A stretch of 10,334 nt of DNA from the NCBI GenBank assembly GCA_035500455.1, contig DATJXG010000400.1, positions 1 through 10,334 of the forward strand, given 5' to 3'. How positions within the stretch are numbered: the stretch's first letter is position 1; every line of letters starts with the position of its first letter. A program made the position numbers and the translations under genes. The notes below the pieces were generated by a model that worked only from the letters and a program-made list of their open reading frames with translations, had not been told where the DNA came from and ran no database searches. Of this stretch, positions 1 through 8,000 are shown one piece after another. Source of the stretch: DATJXG01 sp035500455 (GTDB lineage Bacteria; Acidobacteriota; Terriglobia; Terriglobales; Acidobacteriaceae).

Positions 1-40
1 AAGGGCCTCCATGTTGGGAGGCCCTTTGCTTTGTCTTTTA
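1..40 (+). terminator. Rho-independent terminator of an upstream gene
   Basis: A perfect 10-bp stem pairs bases 1-10 (AAGGGCCTCC) with 17-26 (GGAGGCCCTT) around a 6-nt loop. It is followed by a T-rich stretch (TTTGCTTTGTCTTTT). The gene it ends lies outside the window. It also shows that an apparent ATG at 11, which would lengthen the next ORF, sits inside the terminator loop and is not a start codon. Confidence 0.8.
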
Positions 41-64
41 GATTCACGATTGGAAAGGCGTTGC

Positions 65-964
65 ATGAAACTTTACGACAGCCTTTTTTCCCTTTTTGGT
101 GCGCAGAGACCGGATACGATCTTTGGGCACTTTTATCCACCAAGACGAACTAATCCCACCGATCCACCGGACTATGATGAACCATTCAAACAGATCGCGA
201 GAATCTCCATGGATGGATACGATTCTTGGACTTTCCAACAAGCGAAATTTAGGACGAAACACGGCTATTCAGTCGTACCTAAGCTAAAGAACTACCTCAA
301 TTACACCTTTGTTCGGCTCCTCACGCTCGAACAGGAAACCCCCGGTGAATACTTTTTCTTTAATGCTGACCAAAGTTGGGTTAGCTTCAACACTGGACTA
401 CAGAACTCGTTCGGAGCTGATCTCCTCGCAATTTTTCAACGATACCAGCCTAAACCTGGCGGACCTCCTATCAGTTCAAGACCAGACTGGGTTTATAAGG
501 GATGCCATCCGTCAAACGACCGGCATTATCAATCAACCTTCGGCACGCGGACTCCAAGCATTGCTTGGTATTCGCGGGACAGTAAAGACTATGTTTTCGA
601 TACCTCTTATACCCTAGACAAAGAAGCCTTCGATCATCTTTTCGAACGCGCTAAGGAACGTGCTGGGCTGGGAAACGTAGTAGATGAAGTTATCAGGAAT
701 TACCTGCGCGGGGCGATTGAAAATCTCGTGCCCAAGATCATGCGGAACTACAAGATCGCCATACCGGTATATTATGTGGAAGAAAAACGGATGCAGCTTT
801 TGCTTCCCTTTTATGCCGCCACTCCGGGTGACATTTCGTCCTTTCTGGTAGAGCGGGACGACGCAAACAAAATCTACAGAATCAAGACAATCTTCGATCT
901 GGATCAAGCATATTTTTCGGCGCGTTTGATTACGCGCCCCGACAGGGATTGGTTGAATCCTTAG
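65..964 (+). CDS. DUF3825 domain-containing protein
   Basis: This 299-residue protein resembles the DUF3825 family, whose biochemical role is not established. The match is recalled, not searched. Landmarks are LKNYLNYTFVRL (residues 74-85), SFNTGL (107-112), NYKIAIPVYY (228-237), MQLLLPFY (243-250) and a conserved-looking C-terminus with FDLDQAYFSARLI (277-289) and RPDRDWL (291-297). No signal peptide or membrane segment is visible, so it is probably cytoplasmic. The ATG at 65 is chosen because GGAAAGG at 52-58 lies 6 nt upstream and the longer reading would begin inside the terminator hairpin. Base composition is clearly more AT-rich than the genes downstream, which suggests acquisition by transfer. 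A 52-codon gene begins 15 nt after the stop. From memory, DUF3825 proteins often also carry RNA-binding modules such as cold-shock or OST-HTH domains; none is visible here, so this is a stand-alone version. Confidence 0.75.
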   Translation: MKLYDSLFSLFGAQRPDTIFGHFYPPRRTNPTDPPDYDEPFKQIARISMDGYDSWTFQQAKFRTKHGYSVVPKLKNYLNYTFVRLLTLEQETPGEYFFFNADQSWVSFNTGLQNSFGADLLAIFQRYQPKPGGPPISSRPDWVYKGCHPSNDRHYQSTFGTRTPSIAWYSRDSKDYVFDTSYTLDKEAFDHLFERAKERAGLGNVVDEVIRNYLRGAIENLVPKIMRNYKIAIPVYYVEEKRMQLLLPFYAATPGDISSFLVERDDANKIYRIKTIFDLDQAYFSARLITRPDRDWLNP

Positions 965-973
965 TGCTACACT
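965..973 (+). promoter_or_regulatory. Candidate extended -10 promoter element
   Basis: TGCTACACT fits an extended -10 (TG-N-TAnAnT). It lies directly after the DUF3825 stop codon. Transcription would be expected to begin about 7 nt after the hexamer, at or next to base 980, which is the A of the next ATG. No good -35 is seen at the right distance. The small gene also lacks a Shine-Dalgarno sequence, so a leaderless transcript is a coherent explanation, but it is inferred. Confidence 0.4.
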
Positions 974-979
974 GAGCGC

Positions 980-1138
980 ATGAGCCGCAAGAAACACAAC
1001 CCAAATCCAGCAGGCAGAGACGGCGCACCAGTGTCTCTCTATCCTTTTAAGTTCGAGGAAGCTATTGTTGGGTTGGCGCAAGTGAAACCGCCGGAAAAAG
1101 AAAAGCCCAAAGCCAAGCCTAAGAAGGCTAAGGGCTAA
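980..1138 (+). CDS. Small basic hypothetical protein (52 aa)
   Basis: The function is unknown. The protein has three parts: a basic start (MSRKKHNPNP), a middle GRDGAPVSLYPFKFEEAIVG segment (residues 12-31, so possibly one folded helix), and a Lys/Pro/Ala-rich tail (residues 36-52) of alternating KP and AK units ending at TAA. I have an unverified impression of similar short proteins with a 'GRDG-PVSLYP-FEEA' core and a charged tail in soil bacteria. The gene begins 15 nt after the DUF3825 stop and shares its lower GC content, so the two probably arrived together. No convincing Shine-Dalgarno precedes the ATG, while a TGCTACACT element ends 6 nt upstream. The ordered amphipathic middle followed by a low-complexity tail makes a random ORF less likely, but this remains a prediction. 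Nucleic-acid binding or partnering with the DUF3825 protein is possible but not shown. Confidence 0.6.
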   Translation: MSRKKHNPNPAGRDGAPVSLYPFKFEEAIVGLAQVKPPEKEKPKAKPKKAKG

Positions 1139-1140
1139 GG

Positions 1141-1186
1141 GCTCGTCGGGCTCATGCCCGCGATCCTACCCAATTCGGCTTGGGTA
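1141..1186 (+). other. tRNA-fMet-like fragment with two hairpins
   Basis: Bases 1141-1155 (GCTCGTCGGGCTCAT) match 15 consecutive bases of the E. coli initiator tRNA, from the D-stem 3' strand to the CAT anticodon. The anticodon stem CGGG/CCCG is complete, but its loop (CTCATG) is one base short of the usual CTCATAA. A second perfect 7-bp hairpin, TACCCAA (1167-1173) with TTGGGTA (1180-1186), sits where a T-arm would be, but its loop does not fit. There are no acceptor-stem halves, so this is not a functional tRNA. It may be a decayed fragment or a coincidence. Confidence 0.25.
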
Positions 1187-1308
1187 TGTAAAGTGGATAA
1201 TTTCGGAGCCGGCCGCCTTGTTCTCAAAGGGATAAGTTCCTACCCTCGGCGCCCGCAAGCCGGACAGATCACTTGCCAATTCAACCGGACATATCATGTG
1301 CTAACAAC

Positions 1309-1360
1309 ATGCAAAAGCTTGCATCTTGACCTGCCGCACGAATGGCGATAAGCTTCGTGC
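1309..1360 (+). promoter_or_regulatory. Candidate promoter framed by two inverted repeats
   Basis: TTGACC (1326-1331) and TAAGCT (1349-1354) are separated by 17 nt and match the key positions of a sigma-70 promoter. An inverted repeat ATGCAA-AAGC-TTGCAT (1309-1324) ends just before the -35. A second perfect one, GCACGAA (1336-1342) with TTCGTGC (1354-1360), spans the spacer and -10. The second arrangement is operator-like. Transcription from here would start near 1361 and give a leader of about 460 nt before the giant gene's ATG. Confidence 0.35.
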
Positions 1361-1440
1361 CATTTTCGGGGTGTCGACTGGTACTCGCCACCAGCTTGGG
1401 CTTCGGGTCCAAATTTGGTTTGCGGCTCTGAGTCGGCGCC

Positions 1441-1533
1441 ACCGGCCATCTGTGCAGCCGGCTGCGCGGTGCATCCACCCTGGCTGTTTCCCTGTAGCTG
1501 CAGAAAGCTCTTTCCCAGGAGATGTGTGGCATG
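1441..1533 (+). repeat. Leader element, copy A (ends in SD and ATG)
   Basis: This stretch aligns with 1739-1824. Shared blocks in order are ACC-GCCAT, GCAG-CGGC-GC, CTGTT, TGTAGC-GCAG, TCCCA and GGAGATGT-GG followed by ATG. Similarity continues weakly past the ATG (ATG-GTG-GCCCT-CG). Copy A has its own AGGAG (1517-1521), 9 nt before ATG 1531. That ATG is in frame with the giant gene, but the codons after it encode no signal peptide. It looks like an ancestral or decayed duplicate of the working leader. Confidence 0.6.
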
Positions 1534-1738
1534 CGTGTGCCCTTCGTCGCTTCGGTTCGCTGCCTCGCTTCGTCTGTTCAGTCGGCGGTGTTCGGAAAGT
1601 CCCCGTCTTCTTCCCCGGATGATCCCACACCAGGGCTGGAGAAGGAAAAGCCGACTGTCGTGGGGTTGGCGGCACTTGTCCTGCATCAACAATCGGAATC
1701 TCGGAAGCACCTGCCGGCTTCCGAAGGGGATACTGCGG

Positions 1739-1824
1739 ACCAGCCATGCAGTCGGCCGCCGGCCGTACCCCTGTTGCCTCCGTGTAGCGGCAGGCAGTTC
1801 TCTCCCAAGGAGATGTCGGTGATG
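1739..1824 (+). repeat. Leader element, copy B (start of the giant gene)
   Basis: This is the second copy of the 1441-1533 element, seven bases shorter because of small internal gaps. It can form a stem, CTG-TGCC pairing with GGCA-CAG, around a loop containing CGTGTAGC; copy A has the same TGTAGC in the loop of an equivalent hairpin. It leads directly into AAGGAG and the ATG at 1822. The arrangement suggests a structured 5' UTR. I could not assign it to a known riboswitch class; the c-di-GMP-I core motifs were looked for and not found. Confidence 0.55.
1807..1812 (+). promoter_or_regulatory. Ribosome binding site deciding the giant gene's start
   Basis: AAGGAG lies 9 nt before ATG 1822, a workable distance. 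The ATG at 1813 directly abuts the SD and is too close to use. The in-frame ATGs at 1522 and 1531 would add about 100 residues in front of an evident signal peptide, so 1822 is the preferred start. Confidence 0.75.
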
Positions 1825-2007
1825 AGTGCGCCCTCCGCTAGTCTGGCCCGTGGCGTCTTTTGCTCTCTTCTCCCTAAAACATTCAGCAATCAGAGCGGCG
1901 CCGGTTTCGAGACCCGCCGCCCCTCCGTCTCTCTACTGCGGCCTGCGGCGTTCTTTTTGGCGGCATGCCTGCTCGTTCTGTGCTCTGCTCTGCCCAGCCT
2001 GGCAGCG
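1822..2007 (+). other. Signal peptide with long n-region
   Basis: Residues 1-62 consist of a polar, basic lead of about 38 residues (with RR at about 32-33) and then a hydrophobic core, RPAAFFLAACLLVLCSAL, ending PSLAA before VGTV. Cleavage after A61 (S-L-A) or A62 is likely. The RR pair is not followed by a twin-arginine consensus, so Sec export is assumed. A lipoprotein is unlikely because the cysteines lie within or just before the core without a lipobox layout. Confidence 0.75.
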
Positions 2008-5000
2008 GTGGGCACCGTCACCTCGCTGGCCGATGATGGTACCTCGGGGACATTGCGCTCGGTCATTGCGTCGGCCGCGGCGGGCGACACGGTTGTTTTC
2101 GGCGTGACCGGGACGATCGTGCTGAATTGCGCTGGCGGCGGCCCCGTGACAATCAGCAAGAACCTCGCCATCAGCGGGCCGGGCGCCGCCAATCTCGCCG
2201 TTAGCGGCAACAACGCCTGCACCGTGTTTGTGGTGAACCTCGGAGTCACGGCAACCATCTCCGGCCTGACGATTGAGAACGGGTTCGAGACCACTGGCGG
2301 CGGCATCTACGACAACGGAACGCTGACGGTAAACAACAGCACGCTGTCGGGCAACAGCGCTTCCTCTTCTTCGGGCAACGTCTTTGGCGGCGGCATCTAT
2401 GTCGCTGCGGGCGCCACCGCGACCGTGAGCAATAGCACCCTGTCTGGGAATGTGGCCAACCTCGTCAATGCAGGTGGCGGCGGCGCCATCGCAAACCTCG
2501 GCACCCTGACGGTGAGTAAGAGCACCTTCTCGAGCAATTCCACCGCCGGCGGATGGGGTGGCGGCATTTATAACGGCGCCACCGCGACGATCATCAATAG
2601 CACCTTTTCGAACAACTCAGCCGTGATCAGCGGGCAGAATGGCGGCCAGGGCGGAGGTGTTTTCGACGGCGGCACCATGACGTTGGTCAACGACACCTTT
2701 TCTGGCAACTCGGCTAATCAAGCCCAAGGTGGCGGGGGCGCCATTTGGGAAAAGAGCGGCATCCTGACCATGAAGGGAACGATTCTTGCCAATTCGCCCT
2801 CCGGCGGAAACTGCGCCATCTACTTTATGGGGACGACTGCCACTTCCAATGGCTACAACCTGTCTGACGACAGCTCTTGCTCATTCCTCACCGCGACCGG
2901 CGACCAGAAGGGTGTCTCCGCCGGGCTGGATACCACCAATGGACTGAAGAACAACGGCGGCCCGACTTCGACGATTGCGCTGCTCTCGACCAGCACTGCG
3001 AAAGATGCGGTTCCCGCCAGTGCGTGCACCGACACGGCGGGAAATTACATTACGACCGACCAGCGCGGCGTTAGCCGTCCGCAGGGCGCAAACTGCGACA
3101 TCGGAGCCTATGAATTGACGCAGGTGCCGACCGCCAACGTCTGCCCCGGAGGGATCGGTCCCGCCCCTTGCAGCGCGACGATCACGGCGCTCTTCAACAT
3201 TCCGGCGGGCGTCACCGTGGGAAGCACGAATGTCCTGACCCAGGGCACGGCGAATCTGGACTTCACCCTCTCCAGCAGCACCTCGACCACGACGCCGCCC
3301 ACGGAGACTGTGCATGTGCAATTTGCCCCGCTCGCTCCCGGCCTGCGCATGGGCGCCGTGGTGCTGAAGGACACGTCGGGAAATCTGATTGCCAGTGTGC
3401 CGATTTACGGTATCGGAGTCGGTTCGGGCCTGGCCTTCACCCCGGGAATCATCAGCACGGTGGCCGGGACCGGAGCTTTCGGCTCCAGCGGCGATAACGG
3501 GCCGGCGACCAGCGCAGAAATCGCCCTTCCGACCGGCGTGGTGGTAGATGCCGCGGGCAACTTCTACATCGCCGACGTCGGCGAACACTGCGTCCGCAAG
3601 GTGGACACCAGCGGTACTATCAGCACCGTAGCCGGCATCTGCAACGGAGTTTCCGGCTACAACGGCGACGGCATCGCCGCTACCAGCGCCCAACTGAACC
3701 ACCCCGAAGGACTTGCACTAGATGGCGCTGGCAACCTCTACATTGGCGACGTTGGCAACAATCGCATCCGCATGGTGAATAGTACCAGCGGCATCATCAC
3801 CACGATCGCCGGCAACGGAAGCGGAGGCTACAACGGAGATAACATTCCAGCAACCAGCGCCTCACTCAACTCGCCGTCCGGCGTCGCCCTGGACGCTGCC
3901 GGAAACTTCTACATCGCGGAATTTCGCAACCATCGCATCCGCAAGGTGGACATCAGCGGCATCATCACCACCGTGGCAGGTAACGGAACCCAGGGCTACA
4001 ACGGCGATGGCATAGCAGCCACCACCGCCGAGCTGAACACTCCATTTGGCGTCGCTGCAGACAGCTCCGGCAACATCTATATCGCGGACACTGACAACGA
4101 GCGCATCCGCAAAGTCGGCACCAGCGGCATAATCACCACGTTTGCGGGCACGGGAACTGGCGGCTACAACGGCGACGGCATAGCGGCGACCGCTGCCGAA
4201 TTGGGCCTTCCCACAGGAGTGGCAGTGGATGCCGCCGGCGACCTCTATATTGCCGACCAAAGCGGCCAGCGGGTGCGCAAAGTGGACACCAGCGGCATCA
4301 TCACCACGCTGGCCGGCACTGGGGCTGCCTCCTATAACGGAGACGGCATAGTGGCCACCGCCGCTCAACTGAACTATCCATTCAGCGTGGCGCCGGATGG
4401 CGCCGGTAACCTCTACATCGGAGATCAGGAAGGTTCCCGCGTTCGCAAGGTGAATGTGACCACCTCGTCCCTCTCTTTCGGCTCGGTGAGCGTCGGCGAC
4501 ACCAGCAGCGCCCAGAGCGTGGTGGTGTCAGACACCGGCGACGCATCACTCAACTTCACCCAGCCTTTTGGCATTACCTCGAACTTCCAGCTCGAGGGTG
4601 TGGGCAACGCCTGCGCCCCCGGCACGCCTCTAGCGATTGGCGCGAGTTGCGATCTGGGTGCGTATTTTGCGCCCACGACCACGGGCAATCCCCTGACCGG
4701 CACTCTAACCGTCACCGATGACGCCTTCAACAGCCCCCATACGGTGAACTTGAGCGGCGTCGGCGTGACGGTGCCGGTGCTCAGCGTCTCCAAGTCGCAC
4801 AGTGGCACGTTCACCCAGGGCTTGACCGGCGAGTGGGACATTACCGTCAGCAACACGCAGAGCGGCTCAACCACTTCCGGGACAACCACAGTCACCGACA
4901 CCCTGCCCTCGGGTTATACCTTAAACACCTACAGCGGAAGTGGCTGGAGTTGCAGCGGCAGCAGCGTCGTAACCTGCACCTCGATCCAAGCCGTCAGCGG

Positions 5001-8000
5001 GGGATCAACCTTCGCGGTTCTCGCGCTCACCGTCAACATTCCCGCCAACTCGCCTGTCAGCGTGAGCAACTCGGCCATGGCGTCGGGCGGCGGCGCTGGC
5101 GCATCGGCCACCTCGCTCACGGACACGGTGACGGTTGTTCAGGTGCCTTCTACCGTCACCATCAACGGCAGCAGCACGCAGAACGCGAATGTCGGGACTG
5201 CCTTCGGCTCGCTGGCAGTGACTGTCAAAGACGCGGGCGGGGTCGTGATCGCCAATGCTCCGGTGACCTTTGCCGCGCCTGCAACCGGCGCCAGCGGCAC
5301 CTTCAGCAACCTCAGCAACAGCACCACCGTCAACACTAATAGCTCGGGTGTTGCCGATCCGGGCACATTCACCGCCAATGCCATCCCTGGCGGGCCATAC
5401 CTGGTCACAGTCACTGCCGGCAGCGCGAACACCAGTTTCTCGCTTACCAACAATGCGGTCATTGTCGGCGCGTCGACCACAACCTCGCTTAGTTCGAGCG
5501 TCATTTCCTCGTTCACCACACCCCCGATGAACGTCACGACGTTCACCGCCACCGTCACCGACGGCAGCACAGTAAATGACGGCACGGTCACCTTTAGCGA
5601 CCCGGCAAACAATTTCACCTGCAGTGGCGGCAACACGGTCGCAGTGAGCAATGGACAGGCAACCTGTAGCACCTCGTTTAGCGCGGAGGGCACTGACAAG
5701 GTTACCGCGACCTACAACGGCACGGTCAACTTCCAGACCAGCAACGGGAGCGTCACGCAGACAGTCAGCAATCACACGGTGGTGACCGGCAACCAATACT
5801 GCAACCCGGGCGCGATCACGCTGCCGGCTACAGCCGCTGGCGGCTCGCCGTATCCGTCGAATATCTTCGTCAGCGGCGCCGGAACCTCCACGGCATCGGT
5901 AACGCTGGCGCTCAACCACATCAGTGCCACCGACGTGAAACTCTGGGACCTGCTGCTGATCGATCCCACCGGAAAGAAGTTCGTGCCCATGGCGGGGGTG
6001 GGCGACGCCAGTGCCATCAGCAATGTGGACGTCACACTTTCCGACGGGGCTTCCGCCGCCTTACCGAGCGCATCGCCCTTGACTACCGGCACCTACAAGC
6101 CCAGCGATTTCAACGACGGCCCGATTACATTTTTCTCCACGGCTCCGGCAGGACCCTATGACTACCCCGCCGCATTCGGCACGGCCACGCTCGGCTCCGA
6201 GTTCAACAGCCTCAACCCCAACGGCACCTGGCAACTGTACGCAGAGGTTGCCAACGCCGGCGGCGCCGGCAGCATCGGCGGTGGCTGGTGCCTGAATATT
6301 CAAACTACGCCGCCCGACCTGAGCATCGCCAAAACCCATTCCCCGGCCAGCTTTACGCAGGGCGATACCGGCGATCGATTCACGATCACCGTAACCAACA
6401 CTGGCCCGGTCACAAGCGGAGGAACCGTCACCGTCACCGACACCTTGCCTTCAGGTCTGACGGCTACGGCAGCTACCGGAACCAACTGGAGTTGCACGGT
6501 CGGCAATCCAACCACAACCTGTACCAGCACCGACTCAATAACGCCGTCCCACAACTATCCCGACATCACGTTGACCGTGAATGTAGCGGCCAACGCCACC
6601 AATCCTCAGAACAACACTGCCACCGTCTCCGGCTCGGGCGATAACACGCTTAGCAACGATACCGCCAACGACAGCGTGCCGATCATCGCGGCTCCGGTTC
6701 TCAGCATCGTCAAGGGCCACACCGGCACCTTCACGCAGGGCAGCACCGGAGTCTGGACCATTGACGTGAGCAATACCGCAACCGGCAGCACGACCGCGGG
6801 CACCACCACGGTGACCGATTCATTGTTCACGGGCTACACCCTGGCCAGCTACAGCGGCACAGGCTGGACTTGCACCGGCACGGCGAGCGTCAGCTGTAGC
6901 TCAACCACCGGGGTGAGCGGGGGCTCAGCCTTCCCCACTCTCAGCCTTACCGTCAACATTCCGGCCTCTTCTCCTCCCACTGTGGCCAACACGGCTCAGG
7001 TGTCGGGCGGGGGTTCTGTGGGATCGCCATCGTCCACGACCTCGGCCAGCGTGGTCCAGGTTCCTTTCATCGTGGTCAAGGCCCCAGGCAGTTCGCCGCA
7101 AAGCACACCCATCTCGAATGGGTTCACGAATCCTCTTTCGGTGACGGTCCTCGACGCGAATTCAATCCCGATCCCCAACTACGCGGTAGTCTTCACCGCG
7201 CCGGGCAGCGGGGCCAGCGGCATGTTCAGCAACACCAGCAATACCGTCACCATCAACACAAACTCCTCGGGCGTGGCAAATGCCGGCACATTTACGGCCA
7301 ATAGCACGGCAGGCGGGCCGTACAGCGTCTCCGCGACCGCCGGACCGGCGTCCACCAACTTCTCGCTGACCAATAATCCGGGCGGAGCGGCCACCATCAG
7401 CATCACCCAGGGCAACAACCAGAGCGCCACGGTGAACAACGCGTTCGGCACGACTTTGCAAGTGGTCGTAAAGGACTCCGGCAACAACCCGGTGCCGGGT
7501 GTAGACGTCACTTTCACCGCGCCTCCATCCGGGGCCAGCGGTACCTTCACGGGCAATGTCACCACCGTGGTGATCGCTACCGATTCCACCGGTTTGGCCA
7601 CAGAGGCGTTCACCGCCAATACCATGGCTGGAAGCTATAACGTAACTGCGGCGGCCCAGGGCGACGGCAGCACCAGCTTCTCGCTGACCAACAATCCGGG
7701 GAATGCCTTCTCCATTACGCCCACCTCCGGATCCGGGCAGAGCACGCACATCAACATGCCTTTCGGTTCTCCGCTGGTGGCGACGGTGAAGGACAACTTC
7801 GGCAACGTGATACCGAACGCGAGCGTAACCTTCAGCGCGCCGGCGGGCGCGGTGCCGAGCGGAACCTTCAGCAACAACACGACTACGATCACCGCCAACA
7901 CCGGCGCCACAGGCACTCTCTCGGAGACTTTCACCGCCAACAGCACCGCCGGCGGGCCTTACACGGTGTCGGCGAGTACCCCCGGAGTGGCCACCCCCGC

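Larger units (their letters stand above)
1139..1821 (+). other. 683-nt non-coding region upstream of the giant gene
   Basis: No ORF here, on either strand, gives a believable protein; the minus-strand ORFs are Arg/Ala/Pro-rich shadows of GC-rich DNA. The region contains two adjacent hairpins resembling tRNA arms (1141-1186), a GATAAT box at 1196-1201 without a good -35, inverted repeats framing a TTGACC/TAAGCT promoter candidate (1309-1360), and two related leader copies (1441-1533 and 1739-1824). The stretch 1534-1738 is open in the frame of the giant gene but looks like non-coding sequence between the leader copies. Confidence 0.7.

Noticed and set aside
614..1081. Minus-strand 155-residue ORF opposite the DUF3825 gene
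   Set aside because: It lies across a gene with conserved family motifs on the plus strand, has no upstream SD and its protein shows no recognisable motif.
1196..1201. GATAAT as a -10 box
   Set aside because: Its best upstream hexamer, TTCGGC at 1174-1179, matches the -35 consensus poorly, so it was noted but not called.
1294..1747. Several minus-strand ORFs in the leader region
   Set aside because: They are Arg/Ala/Pro-rich with no domain signal, and the same bases hold the duplicated leader on the plus strand.
1441..1824. c-di-GMP-I (GEMM) riboswitch
   Set aside because: The conserved CACAGGGCAAACC and GACGCAAAGCC core segments are absent; only a weak resemblance of a TGTAGC loop to the family's 3' end was found.
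2881..3702. Long minus-strand ORFs across the giant gene (also at 5005-5919, 7162-8352 and others)
   Set aside because: They are mirror readings of Gly/Ala/Thr-rich repeats in a GC-rich gene and repeat where the plus-strand domains repeat.
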